This document shows positions 44,021 to 52,976 of a stretch of DNA of 64,000 bases, piece by piece. Made by a program: the position numbers and the translations under genes. A model generated the notes under the pieces. The model was not told where the DNA came from. It was given only the letters and a program-made list of their open reading frames with translations, and did no database searches. The stretch comes from Halorubrum salinarum (lineage in GTDB: Archaea; Halobacteriota; Halobacteria; Halobacteriales; Haloferacaceae), in the NCBI RefSeq assembly GCF_013267195.1, contig NZ_CP053941.1, positions 2,604,001-2,668,000 on the forward strand, in the 5' to 3' direction. The stretch's first letter is position 1; every line of letters starts with the position of its first letter.

Positions 44021-46129
44021 TTGGTTTATCGTACCATAAGTACTACTGGCAAGATACGCTGTCGCGTCGTCGACGGGGACGACCGACCGCTCGCGGGACG
44101 GATCGTGGTCGGCGAACGGCGGGGCGGTGACGGGGACCGGATCGGCTACTGGACCACCGACGACGACGGGGGGTTCGTTCTCGAACCGGACGGGGGCGTC
44201 GACGTCGACGAGGTCTCGTTCACCGTCAGGAACCCCGCCGGCGGGGGGAGCGAGGAGCCGGTCCGGCGGCGAGGACGGCCGGATGGGGACGAGGGTGCCC
44301 TCCGCCTCACGGTGAACGCGCACCGCATCGCGATCCACGGGGGGACCGAACACCGCGGGATGAACGAGGCGGCGTGTACCGACGCGGGCCCGATCAGGAG
44401 CCACCGGTTCCACACGCAGTTCCCCGAGCTCGACCCGTACGAGCGCGACGACGACCTGCTCCGGACGCTCGGCGGGACCGGCGGCGAGGCCGACGCCCCG
44501 ATGATGGAGTCGCCGAACGACCCGGTCGGCGACGCCGAGACGCCCGCGGGCTACGGCATCTTCGGGCAGTTCGTCGACCACGACATCACGTTCGACCCGA
44601 CCTCCGACATCGACCGTCGGAACGACCCGGCCGCGCTCCGGAACTTCCGGACGCCGGCGCTCGACCTCGACTCGATGTACCGGACGAACGCGGAGGCGGC
44701 GCCGTTCCTCTACGACCACGAGACCGACGAGCGCAAGCTGCTCACCGGCGAGGCGGGCGCGCCGGACGCCGCGGACGGCGGCGGGCTCTCGGGGCTCCCG
44801 GGGACCGACCTCCAGCGCAACGAGCAGGGGGTCGCGCTGATCGGCGACCCGCGCAACGACGAGAACGTCGTCGTCTCGCAGCTCCAGCTCGCGTTCGTGA
44901 ACTTCCACAACCGCGTCGTCGACCACCTCCGGGGGCCGGGCGCCGACCTCGTGGAGGACGGCGAGTCGGTCCTCGAAGCCGCCCAGCGGCTCGTCAGGTG
45001 GCACTACCAGTGGGTCGTGCGCCACGACTTCCTCCCGCGGATCTGCGACCGGTACGTCCTCGACGACATCGAGGACCGCGGCCGGCAGTTCTTCCTCCCG
45101 CCGGGACGCACGCCGGCCATCCCGGTCGAGTTCGGCGGCGCCGCCTACCGCTTCGGCCACAGCATGATCCCCAACGCGTTCGACGTCAACGGCGAGGTCG
45201 GCGAGGTGCCGCTGTTCCCCACCGGCCCGGGCGACGGCCGGAGCCTCCGCGGCGGCCGCCCCGTCCCGAGCGACCTCGTCGTCGACTGGTCGCGGCTGCT
45301 GGACACCGGCGACGGCGACTACCAGCACGCGCGCAAGACGGAGCCGCTCCTCGCGCCGACGCTGTTCGACCTGCCCATCTCCGGGGACTCCTCGCTCGCC
45401 GTCCGGAACCTGCGGCGCGGGAAGGCGCTCGGCATCCCGTCGGGTCAGGACGTGGCCGCGCGGATGGGGTACGACCCGATCCGCAACGAGGCGTTCGGCG
45501 AGGACTCGCCGATGATGAAGACCCTGCGGGCGCACGGCCGCGGCGCGGACCCCGACTCGCCGCTGTGGTACTACGTGCTCGCCGAGGCGGAACACCAGCA
45601 GGACGGCGAGCGCCTCGGCGCGGTCGGCAGCCGCATCGTCGCCGAGACGCTGATCGGCCTGATCGAGGCCGACGAGACCGCCTACCCGAACGCCGCGCCG
45701 GACGACTGGGAGCCGAGCCTCCCGCAGCCGACGCCGACAGAGGGCTACACGCTCGCCGACGTGACGGCGTTCGCGGCCGAGGCGGCCCCGGACGGGCTCG
45801 TGATCGACGCCGTCGACGCCGGCCCGGGCAGCGGGGTCGGCGGCGGCCCCGGGGACGCCCTCGACGAGTCCGTGACGCTCCGGAACCTCGGCGACGAACC
45901 GGTCGACCTGACCGGCTACGTCATCGACCTCGGGGGCCAGCGGGACGGCCTCCCGAGCGCGACGCTCGGCCCCGACGAGACGCTGACGGTCCACGTCGGC
46001 GCGGGCGCGGACACCGACTCCGACCACTACCTCGGCCGCGGCGCGCCCGCGCTCGACGACGAGGGCGAGGTCGTCGCCGTGTACGACGCGGACGGCGAGC
46101 GGACGACGAGGCGGCGCTACGTCGGCTGA
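44021..46129 (+). CDS. Animal-type heme peroxidase with lamin-tail domain
   Basis: A 702-residue protein. Residues 8-70 look like a transthyretin/carboxypeptidase-regulatory beta domain; 110-585 are an animal-type (peroxinectin/cyclooxygenase-like) heme peroxidase; 595-702 are a lamin-tail (LTD) beta-sandwich. The distal site is FGQFVDHDITF (D186, H187, then D188 for calcium), R278 and E281 lie in GDPRNDENVVVS, and the proximal heme ligand is H380 in YRFGHSMIP. No signal peptide is visible. The first usable codon is a TTG at 44021; in-frame GTG codons near 44105 are alternatives. Confidence 0.87.
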   Translation: MVYRTISTTGKIRCRVVDGDDRPLAGRIVVGERRGGDGDRIGYWTTDDDGGFVLEPDGGVDVDEVSFTVRNPAGGGSEEPVRRRGRPDGDEGALRLTVNAHRIAIHGGTEHRGMNEAACTDAGPIRSHRFHTQFPELDPYERDDDLLRTLGGTGGEADAPMMESPNDPVGDAETPAGYGIFGQFVDHDITFDPTSDIDRRNDPAALRNFRTPALDLDSMYRTNAEAAPFLYDHETDERKLLTGEAGAPDAADGGGLSGLPGTDLQRNEQGVALIGDPRNDENVVVSQLQLAFVNFHNRVVDHLRGPGADLVEDGESVLEAAQRLVRWHYQWVVRHDFLPRICDRYVLDDIEDRGRQFFLPPGRTPAIPVEFGGAAYRFGHSMIPNAFDVNGEVGEVPLFPTGPGDGRSLRGGRPVPSDLVVDWSRLLDTGDGDYQHARKTEPLLAPTLFDLPISGDSSLAVRNLRRGKALGIPSGQDVAARMGYDPIRNEAFGEDSPMMKTLRAHGRGADPDSPLWYYVLAEAEHQQDGERLGAVGSRIVAETLIGLIEADETAYPNAAPDDWEPSLPQPTPTEGYTLADVTAFAAEAAPDGLVIDAVDAGPGSGVGGGPGDALDESVTLRNLGDEPVDLTGYVIDLGGQRDGLPSATLGPDETLTVHVGAGADTDSDHYLGRGAPALDDEGEVVAVYDADGERTTRRRYVG

Positions 46130-46195
46130 CCGCCGCGGCTTCGCCGCCGAACTCCGGGGCAACCGCGAGGTACCTGCGGCCGGCGCGCGGCCGCG

Positions 46196-47413
46196 TCACC
46201 GCCCCCCGCCGACGACCGCGTTCGCGGAGATGACGAGGAACGCGAGCCCGGACATGCCGGCGATGACGGCGAACGACGCGGCCCAGCCGAGCAGGTCCGC
46301 GACGAGGCCGACGCCGACGGAGCCGGCCGAGCCGATGACGGTGTAGACGGTCCGGATCAGGCCGAACCCGGCGCCGCGCTCCGCGTCGCCGAGCGCGTCC
46401 ATGAAGCGCGGGTCGATGGCCGAGAAGAAGCTCGACCCGAGGCCGGCGAGGAAGACGGCGACGCCGAGCCCCGCGACCGCGGGGAGCGCGGGGAGCCCAA
46501 TCGCGGTCGGGAGCCGCAGGAGGTCGGAGAGCGCGACCAGCGCGCCGAGGCCGAGAGCCCCGCCGAGGAGGGCCGCGGCGATGCTCGCGTCGCGGCCCAG
46601 CCGGTCGGAGAGCCGCCCGAGCCCGACCTGCGCGCCGGCGCGGACGACGAAGAACGCCGAGAAGACGCCGCCCGCGAAGGCGGGCGAGTACCCGCGGAGC
46701 TCGACGAGGAACGTCGGGAGGAAGGAGATGACGCCCTGCGCGACGTACGTCCCCAGCGTCGCCACCGCGAGCGGGACGAGGACCTCGCGGCGCCCGACCA
46801 GTTCGAGCAGCGGCGCGAGCCGGAGCCGCTCGGCCATCGGCTGGTCCGGGCGCCGCGGCTCGGTCGGACGGACGCGGCGCGCGAACAGGGCGAAGATGGG
46901 GACGCCGACGAGCGCGGCCAGCGCGACCCCTGGCCGCCAGCCGTAGCGGAACCCCACCCACGTCGCGGCCACCGGCGCGACCAGCCCCGCGAGCGGCCCG
47001 CCGAGCGAGTGGATCCCGACCGCGGTGCCGAGGTCGTCGAACGTCCGCGAGAGCAGCGTGGTCGCCACCGCGTAGTGGAGCCCCGCCGCGAGCCCGAGCA
47101 GCACCGCGGCCAGCACGAACGCGGGGAAGACCGGCACGACGGCGAGCAGGAGGCTCGTCGCGGTCGTCCCGCCCACGGCGACGAGGATCACGCGGCGCTC
47201 GCCGTACCGGTCGGCGAGGATGCCGCTCGGGAACTGCGAGAGCCCGTAGGCGAACCACATGCCGGAGAGCGCGACCCCCACCGCGGTGTTCGACACGCCG
47301 AAGTCGTCGATGATCAGGGGCACGACCGGGCTGATCGCCAGCCTGGCGAAGTACGTCACGAAGAACGCGAGCATACACAGCGTCAGCACCGAGTGGCGGT
47401 ACCGCCAGTTCAT
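46196..47413 (-). CDS. MFS transporter
   Basis: A 405-residue major facilitator with 12 helices. The loop-2/3 motif A is GILADRYGERRVIL and its repeat in the second half is LGRLSDRLGRDASI. The central cytoplasmic loop (about 190-210) is rich in Arg and Pro. No drug-, sugar- or nitrate-specific motif stands out. It converges with the heme peroxidase gene. Confidence 0.87.
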   Translation of the reverse strand: MNWRYRHSVLTLCMLAFFVTYFARLAISPVVPLIIDDFGVSNTAVGVALSGMWFAYGLSQFPSGILADRYGERRVILVAVGGTTATSLLLAVVPVFPAFVLAAVLLGLAAGLHYAVATTLLSRTFDDLGTAVGIHSLGGPLAGLVAPVAATWVGFRYGWRPGVALAALVGVPIFALFARRVRPTEPRRPDQPMAERLRLAPLLELVGRREVLVPLAVATLGTYVAQGVISFLPTFLVELRGYSPAFAGGVFSAFFVVRAGAQVGLGRLSDRLGRDASIAAALLGGALGLGALVALSDLLRLPTAIGLPALPAVAGLGVAVFLAGLGSSFFSAIDPRFMDALGDAERGAGFGLIRTVYTVIGSAGSVGVGLVADLLGWAASFAVIAGMSGLAFLVISANAVVGGGR

Positions 47414-47547
47414 CCGACAGTCACGCTCGGGTGGTCGGCCCGGGCCGCGTCAACGCTTTCGGTTCCAGCGAACGCGACGGCGGGCCCATGCCCTCGACAG
47501 CGGTCCGCGCCGACGGCGGCGACCGCCGACGGTCGGGCGGGGTCGCC

Positions 47548-48192
47548 TCACTCGACGGCGCCCGGGTCGACTCGGCTGCCGACCCACAGCAGCGTGGCGC
47601 AGAGCCCGGCCACCGAGACCGGGAGGAACCAACGCAGCGCGGCGAGCAGCCCGGCGGAGGCCTGGACCCCGATCACGAGCAGGAGCGTCGGGCCGCAGCA
47701 GGCGAACCCGGAGAGCAGCCCGGGGACTCCCGCGACCGCCCCCGCGCCGGCGCCGATCCGACAGGCCGCGGGCCCCCGCCAGGCGACGACCGAGACCGCG
47801 AGCGTGACTCCCACGAGCGCGGCCAGCGCCGCGCCGAGGGCCGCGTTGACCGGCGAGAAGAGGTACTCGACCGGGCCGGCGGACAGCAGCGCCACGGGCT
47901 CGTACTGGAACGGCGCGACCCGCCGCGCCGCGAGCGCCAGCGGGTCGCCCGCGACGACGAGGTCGACCGTCGGGACTGCCCGCCCGGCGTCACTCGCGGC
48001 CCCTCCCTCGCGGAGCCCAAGGTGACCGAGTCCGACGAGGTACGCGAGGAGGTACCCGCCCGCTGCGATCAGCGCCGTCGCCCGGCCGTCGCGTCGACCG
48101 AGCGCCGCGCGGACCGCGAACCCGGTCCGGCGCAGCAGTCCGGCGACCCGCGCGCCCGGCGACTCGGCCGACGCGGGGGCCTCAGCGGTCAT
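47548..48192 (-). CDS. Membrane protein with intramembrane CC-GP motif
   Basis: A 214-residue protein with about five membrane helices. The fourth to fifth segment contains SGFACCGPTLLLVIG, with C165-C166 next to Gly-Pro, reminiscent of the paired Cys in MerT-like or thiol-handling membrane proteins. The loop at 60-110 is exported and lacks Cys. It overlaps the DUF3179 gene by 11 bp and is the second gene of that operon. Function unknown; a thiol or metal role is only a guess. Confidence 0.75.
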   Translation of the reverse strand: MTAEAPASAESPGARVAGLLRRTGFAVRAALGRRDGRATALIAAGGYLLAYLVGLGHLGLREGGAASDAGRAVPTVDLVVAGDPLALAARRVAPFQYEPVALLSAGPVEYLFSPVNAALGAALAALVGVTLAVSVVAWRGPAACRIGAGAGAVAGVPGLLSGFACCGPTLLLVIGVQASAGLLAALRWFLPVSVAGLCATLLWVGSRVDPGAVE

Positions 48193-49309
48193 CCCCCGCC
48201 CCCGTGTGCTCGCCGACGAACGCGGTGTCGGGGTAGAACCCGGCCCACGCGAACCACATGGCGTCGAACGCGAGGACCTCCTCTAACGGGAGGTCGGCCG
48301 CGGCGAACCCGCCGCCCTCGCCACCGACGCGGTACCCGTCGCCGTCCGACTCGACGGAGAGCCCCTCGGGGTTGCGGTAGACGTGGCCGGTCGCGAGCCC
48401 CGGGTCGGCGACGGCGACGACGCGCGCGCCGCTCTCGCCGACCCTCCCCGTCAGCGTGCGCTCCGCGAGCAGCGTCGCCTTGTCGAACGCGACGGCGCCC
48501 GCCGCCGTCCGCGCCCCGATGACGACCGACTTCGGGTGCCCCTCCTCCGGCGACGCGAGCGGCGGGAACGCGGTCCGCTCCTGGGCGTAGTAGCCGCCGA
48601 GCGGGGCGTACGTCCCGTAGGGGTCGCTCTCGTACCGGCGGACGTACCCGGTCTCGTCGGTCATGACGAGCGAGTCCGGGTGGCGGTCGGCCCACGCCTC
48701 GGCCGCCGTCCACGTGACCCGGAACTCGTCGAGCGTCTCCCCGGCCAGCGGGCCGTCGATCCCCGTGGCGAGCATCTGCGGCCACCAGCTGTCGGTCCCC
48801 CGGTCGTACATGATCAGGTTCGAGTTGACGAGGCGCCCGGAGACGCCGAAGGTCGTGTCGCCCCGGCGGAACCCCTGCGCCGTCCCGGTCAGCGGACAGT
48901 ACGTGACCGCGACCGGCTCGCCGCCGACCACGTCGTTGACGATCTCGTGATGCGCGAGCAGGTGGCGGGGGTACGCTTTCGCCGCACCGCCGCGGACGAC
49001 GCCGAACACCGGCGTGCCCCGCGCGAAGTTCACCTCACCGATCGGGCGGAACGAGGGGTCGTCGACGGAGGGTATCCCGTCCTTGCCCACGCCGCCGTCG
49101 AGGGACCGCGACACCAGGCGCTCGGGCTCGTAGGCGACGTGGTACTCCGCCTCGACGGTCGGCGGCGGGCCGCCGCCGTCGCTCGCCGCGTCGCCGTCCG
49201 GGCCCTCGCCGCCGGGGCCGCCTCCGCTGCCGCCGCCGACGCAGCCGGCGAGACCGAGGGCGCCGGCCGACGCGAATCCGGCGAGCATCGACCGACGAGT
49301 CCGGTTCAT
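48182..49309 (-). CDS. DUF3179 Tat lipoprotein
   Basis: A 375-residue exported protein: TRRSMLAGFASAGALGLAGC gives the twin-arginine motif and lipobox, followed by a Gly-rich spacer. The DUF3179 domain follows with VFGVVRGGAAKAYPRHLLAHHEIVND, VTYCPLTGTAQGF (conserved Cys) and VSGRLVNSNLIMYDRGTDSWWPQ. The biochemical role of DUF3179 is not known. A TATA-like TTTTACT on the minus strand near 49335 sets the start at 49309. It forms an operon with the CC-motif membrane protein. Confidence 0.88.
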   Translation of the reverse strand: MNRTRRSMLAGFASAGALGLAGCVGGGSGGGPGGEGPDGDAASDGGGPPPTVEAEYHVAYEPERLVSRSLDGGVGKDGIPSVDDPSFRPIGEVNFARGTPVFGVVRGGAAKAYPRHLLAHHEIVNDVVGGEPVAVTYCPLTGTAQGFRRGDTTFGVSGRLVNSNLIMYDRGTDSWWPQMLATGIDGPLAGETLDEFRVTWTAAEAWADRHPDSLVMTDETGYVRRYESDPYGTYAPLGGYYAQERTAFPPLASPEEGHPKSVVIGARTAAGAVAFDKATLLAERTLTGRVGESGARVVAVADPGLATGHVYRNPEGLSVESDGDGYRVGGEGGGFAAADLPLEEVLAFDAMWFAWAGFYPDTAFVGEHTGAGDDR

Positions 49310-49391
49310 ACCGACCGCTCGGGGGGCGAACGAGTAAAATCCGAAGCGTGGGTGTGTTTCGCACGCACAGCCGCCCAAGCCGACACGAACC

Positions 49392-49949
49392 TCACTCGTG
49401 TCCGCCCGGCGAGCCCTCCCGCAGCCGCTCCGCGATGGCCGCGCCGGCGGTCCGCGGGTCCGCCTCGCGGATCCGAACCGCGTCGCCGACGGCGACGCGA
49501 CCGGGTTCGACCACCTCACAGCAGAGCCCGCCGCGGTTCCGGAGCGCCGCCGCGATCCCCTCCTCGCCGGCGACCTCCTCCAAGTGCGCGCACGGGGGTC
49601 GACGCCGCGTCGGCCGCAGGAGCGCGTCGCCGACGGCGACGGTCGCGCCGAGGAGCGAGTCCATCCCGGGATCGACCCCGTCGACGACGACGTTCCGGCG
49701 GTGGCGGCCGTCGCGGAGGTCGACCCCGGTCGCCTCCCGGACCGCGGCGAGCGCCGACGCGGCGACGAGGGTGACCGCGCAGGCGTCGAGCTGGAAGTGG
49801 CCGTCGCCGCCGCGGTAGCGGTCGCCCTCCACGCCGTCCGGACGGATCTCGACGGCCTCGCGGCGGACTGGGGGCGCGCCGCCCTCCGGCGCGGTGACGA
49901 GCGACGCGACGCTGCCGGGGCCGTCCGCGTCGGCCTCGTCCGCCGGCAT
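49392..49949 (-). CDS. MOSC-domain protein
   Basis: A 185-residue stand-alone MOSC domain, a beta-barrel related to the C-terminal part of molybdenum cofactor sulfurase. GVEGDRYRGGDGHFQ is the family's G-D-x-H-like loop, and the catalytic Cys is expected at CAHLEEV or in GLCCEVVEPG near residue 150. Such proteins may move sulfur or act in metal-cofactor metabolism. Its ATG shares bases with the TGA of the upstream membrane protein gene (TGATG). Confidence 0.85.
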   Translation of the reverse strand: MPADEADADGPGSVASLVTAPEGGAPPVRREAVEIRPDGVEGDRYRGGDGHFQLDACAVTLVAASALAAVREATGVDLRDGRHRRNVVVDGVDPGMDSLLGATVAVGDALLRPTRRRPPCAHLEEVAGEEGIAAALRNRGGLCCEVVEPGRVAVGDAVRIREADPRTAGAAIAERLREGSPGGHE

Positions 49950-50377
49950 CACGGCCCACCGAGGAGGTCCGCGTCGGCGGGCTTCAGCCACTCGCGGTGC
50001 GCGTAGTAGACGGCCGCGACCGGCGGCGCGGGCAGGGCGACGAGCGCGTAGACCCACTTGAACACGCCCATGTCGACGACGCGACGCTCCGCGAGCGAGA
50101 GCGAGTCGAGCAGCAGCGTCGCGGTCGCCAGCGGCGCGAGGAGGTAGCCGTGCGCGAAGTCGACTGTCGCACCGAGCGGCGTCTCGGGCGTCAGGAACGC
50201 GTAGTCGAGCGCGTACAGCAGCGTCCACGCCGCGACGGTCGCCGCGAGCGCGGCCAGCCAGGGGCCGTCGAAGCGGCGGTCCGAGGCGCCGAACGGACTC
50301 GACGGGTCGCCGTCGACCGGATCGCCATCGACCGGGCCGCCCTCGGACGACTCGTTCGGTTCGGTGCGCGGGTTCAC
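49949..50377 (-). CDS. Four-TM hypothetical membrane protein
   Basis: A 142-residue protein with a 38-residue acidic N-terminus and membrane helices near residues 42-60, 70-92, and 105-125. No recognised domain. GTG start at 50377. It is translationally coupled (TGATG) to the MOSC gene, which suggests linked function, but nothing in its sequence shows what it does. Confidence 0.72.
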   Translation of the reverse strand: MNPRTEPNESSEGGPVDGDPVDGDPSSPFGASDRRFDGPWLAALAATVAAWTLLYALDYAFLTPETPLGATVDFAHGYLLAPLATATLLLDSLSLAERRVVDMGVFKWVYALVALPAPPVAAVYYAHREWLKPADADLLGGP

Positions 50378-50418
50378 GGGCGATTTGCGGGCCGGACGCT
50401 AATCAACACCGGGGTCGG

Positions 50419-51336
50419 TCACTCGTCGAAGGTGCCCGCGGTCAGGTAGCGCTCGCCGCTGTCCCAGAAGACGGTGACGACGAGGGGTTCCTCGCCGGCG
50501 AACGCGCCGCGCTCGCGGAGCTCGGCCGCGACGTCCTTCGCGGCGAGGTTGGAGGCCCCGGACGACTGGCCGACTAAGATTCCCTCCTCGCGGGCGAGCC
50601 GTCGGCACTCGGCCTCCGCGTCAGCGAGCTCGACCGTGTGTACCTCGTCGATCAGGTCGACGGCGAGGTTCGGCGCGACGAACCCCGGACCCATTCCCTG
50701 GAAGCGGTCGTCGCCCGGCGGGTCGCCCGAGAGGACGGCGTTGTCCGCGGGCTCGACGGCGTCGATACGCACGTCCGGGAACGCCTCCCGCAGTCGACGG
50801 CCGATCCCGGAGAGGGTGCCGCCGGTACCGACCCCGGCGACGAGGGCGTCGACGGTCCGATCGCCCACCTGGTCGAGGATCTCCGGGCCCGTCGTCTCGT
50901 AGTGCGCGCGGGGGTTGGCGGGGTTCTCGAACTGCCGCAGCTGAACGGTGTTCGGCTCCGCCTCCAGCTCGTCCGCGCGGTCCTTGGCGTCGGAGATGTC
51001 GCCGTCGACGAGCTCGACGGTCGCGCCGTACGCCTTCATCAGCCGTCGGCGCTCGATCGACTTCCCCTCCGGGATCACGAGCGTGACGTCGTAGCCGCGC
51101 GCCGCGCCGGCCATCGCCAGCCCGATGCCGGTGTTGCCCGAGGTGGGTTCGACGATGCGGTCGCCCGGCTCGATCTCGCCGGCCGACTCGGCCGCCTCGA
51201 TCATGTACAGCGCGGGGCGGTCCTTCGCCGAGCCGCCCGGGTTCCGGGACTCGACCTTCGCCGCCACGGTCGTTCCCGCGGGCGCGTCGACCCGCACCAG
51301 CGGCGAGCCGAGCGTCGACAGGATGTCGTCGTCCAT
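50419..51336 (-). CDS. cysK: Cysteine synthase
   Basis: A 305-residue fold-type II PLP enzyme. The PLP lysine is K39 in GGSAKDRPAL, the phosphate/substrate loop is TSGNTG (65-70) and GVGTGGTLSGIG binds the PLP phosphate near residue 170. The asparagine loop and length match O-acetylserine sulfhydrylase/CysK, although O-phosphoserine or cystathionine beta-synthase activity cannot be ruled out. The product is cysteine or a related thioether amino acid. No serine acetyltransferase gene is adjacent. Confidence 0.9.
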   Translation of the reverse strand: MDDDILSTLGSPLVRVDAPAGTTVAAKVESRNPGGSAKDRPALYMIEAAESAGEIEPGDRIVEPTSGNTGIGLAMAGAARGYDVTLVIPEGKSIERRRLMKAYGATVELVDGDISDAKDRADELEAEPNTVQLRQFENPANPRAHYETTGPEILDQVGDRTVDALVAGVGTGGTLSGIGRRLREAFPDVRIDAVEPADNAVLSGDPPGDDRFQGMGPGFVAPNLAVDLIDEVHTVELADAEAECRRLAREEGILVGQSSGASNLAAKDVAAELRERGAFAGEEPLVVTVFWDSGERYLTAGTFDE

Positions 51337-51465
51337 TATCCGGACGGAGGCGGTCGCGACCCAAAGGCCCCGCGGACTGCGGCAATCGATGTCGATCGCG
51401 AACCCAGAGGGCCCGTCTTGCCACCGACGCGCCGTTTACGTGCCTCCGCGACCTACGCCCGGGCA

Positions 51466-51849
51466 ATGACACTCGAAACGCTCGCGCCCGCCGACGTCGA
51501 CGCGGACGCGTTCGACGACGCCGTTCTCGACGCGCTCGCGGCCGAGGAGTACGTGTTCAAGGTGTGGGGCGGCGACTGGTGCGGCGACTGCCAGCGCCAG
51601 CTCCCGGAGTTCGGCGCCGCGCTCGCGGCCGCCGGGGTCCCGGACGACCGCATCGAGGCGTTTCCGGTGACGAAGGGACCGGACGGCAAGGAGGGCGAAC
51701 TGGTCGAGGAGTACGGGATCGAGCTGATCCCGACCGTCGTCGTCGAGTCGCCCGGGGGCGAGGAGCTCGCGCGGTTCGTCGAGGAGGCGGAGGTCTCCAT
51801 CGCGGAGTTCCTGGCCGAGCGGCTCGCGGACGTCGAAGCGACCGCCTGA
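51466..51849 (+). CDS. Thioredoxin-like protein
   Basis: A 127-residue thioredoxin-fold protein. The active site is W-C39-G-D-C42 (GGDWCGDCQRQLPEF) and the cis-Pro loop is ELIPTVVVE. The CGDC centre, unlike classic CGPC, and the basic Lys-Gly stretch after the second strand are typical of a haloarchaeal subgroup. It may serve as a cytoplasmic disulphide reductant. TATA-like GTTTACG lies about 30 bp before the ATG. Confidence 0.88.
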   Translation: MTLETLAPADVDADAFDDAVLDALAAEEYVFKVWGGDWCGDCQRQLPEFGAALAAAGVPDDRIEAFPVTKGPDGKEGELVEEYGIELIPTVVVESPGGEELARFVEEAEVSIAEFLAERLADVEATA

Positions 51850-51864
51850 CCCGTTTCCCGTCGT

Positions 51865-52098
51865 TCAGTCGGCTCTCGCGTTCATGTCGAACGCGTAGTA
51901 GAGCGCGGCCATCGTGACGCCCATCGTGACCGCCTGAAATGTCGTGGAGGTATTAAAAAGGACGCCGACCACGAGGACCGACGCCGTCGCGATCACGCCG
52001 GTGAGGAGCGCGTAGCGGAGCCTGGAGAGACCGCGCGCCCAGTCGTCGGTACAACTGTCGGGGACCGACCATATCTCGTTCTGTTGGACAGAAAACAA
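51865..52098 (-). CDS. Small two-TM membrane protein
   Basis: A 77-residue protein with helices near residues 28-48 and 52-70 (YALLTGVIATASVLVVGVLF; AVTMGVTMAALYYAFDM). The only in-frame initiator upstream is a TTG at 52098 with no clear TATA box 26 bp ahead, so the start is uncertain. The hydrophobic pattern supports a real gene. Function unknown. Confidence 0.5.
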   Translation of the reverse strand: MFSVQQNEIWSVPDSCTDDWARGLSRLRYALLTGVIATASVLVVGVLFNTSTTFQAVTMGVTMAALYYAFDMNARAD

Positions 52099-52165
52099 GT
52101 GCCTTCGGGTCGCCCGAGGACAGTCGCGGCCGAGCGCTCAAGTCGGTCCGGCGTTCACGCGGCGT

Positions 52166-52909
52166 ATGGCACGCGTCACGGTCTGGAACGAGTACCGACA
52201 CGAGCGCGAGAGCGACGTCGTCGCCGACGTGTACCCCGACGGGATCCACGCCGTCGTCGCGGACGCGCTCCGTGAGGGCGGTCACGAGGTCCGCACCGCG
52301 ACGCTCGACGAGGGGCCGGACCACGGGCTCACCGAGGCCGCCTTGGACGACACCGACGTCCTCGTCTGGTGGGGCCACGCCGCGCACGACGAGGTGCGCG
52401 ACGCGGTCGTCGACCGCGTCCAGGAGCGCGTCCTCGACGGCACGGGCCTGATCGCGCTCCACTCCGCGCACTACTCGAAGGTTTTCAAGCGGCTGATGGG
52501 CACCAGCTGCTCGCTGAAGTGGCGCGAGGCCGCCGAGCGCGAGCGACTGTGGACGATCGAACCGAGCCACCCGATCGCCGACGGGATCGGCGAGTACGTC
52601 GAGCTGGCGGAGACCGAGATGTACGGCGAGCGGTTCGACGTGCCCGCGCCCGACACGCTCGTGTTCACCTCCTGGTTCGAGGGCGGCGAAGTGTTCCGGT
52701 CCGGCTGCTGTTACCGCCGTGGGAGCGGGAAGGTGTTCTACTTCCGGCCCGGCCACGAGACGTACCCGATATACTACGACGAGGACGTTCGGCAGGTCCT
52801 TCGGAACGCGGTCGAGTGGGCGGCGCCGGGCGACGGCCCCGCGCCCGAGTTCGGCAACGCCGACCCGATCGAAGCGATCGACACGAGCGACGACCGGACA
52901 GTTCACTGA
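52166..52909 (+). CDS. ThuA-like (trehalose-utilisation domain) protein
   Basis: A 247-residue ThuA-like protein with a class-I-glutamine-amidotransferase-like fold. Conserved blocks are VTVWNEYRHE at the N-terminus, DVLVWWGHAAHDEV, GLIALHSAHYSKVFKRLMG (residues near 100-118) and GKVFYFRPGHETYPIYY. ThuA in rhizobia is tied to 3-keto-trehalose use; the same fold also hosts other sugar enzymes. The trehalase and ABC operon lie 20 kb away, so any link is by domain name only. Confidence 0.85.
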   Translation: MARVTVWNEYRHERESDVVADVYPDGIHAVVADALREGGHEVRTATLDEGPDHGLTEAALDDTDVLVWWGHAAHDEVRDAVVDRVQERVLDGTGLIALHSAHYSKVFKRLMGTSCSLKWREAAERERLWTIEPSHPIADGIGEYVELAETEMYGERFDVPAPDTLVFTSWFEGGEVFRSGCCYRRGSGKVFYFRPGHETYPIYYDEDVRQVLRNAVEWAAPGDGPAPEFGNADPIEAIDTSDDRTVH

Positions 52910-52976
52910 GCTGGCGCCGGCCGGTCGCAACCCGGGTCCGCCCGCCCTCTCTCGCTCGCCTCGCCGTCGCCGCCGG

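Noticed and set aside
43757-46162. An 801-codon minus-strand open frame opposite the heme peroxidase
   Set aside because: Rich in Arg, Val and Gly with no motif; the plus-strand frame carries the heme-site residues.
52079-52093. Inverted repeat TTCTGT-TGG-ACAGAA upstream of the ThuA-like gene
   Set aside because: It lies at the start of the opposing small membrane gene and 73 bp from the ThuA start, not over a core promoter. Too short to be convincing.
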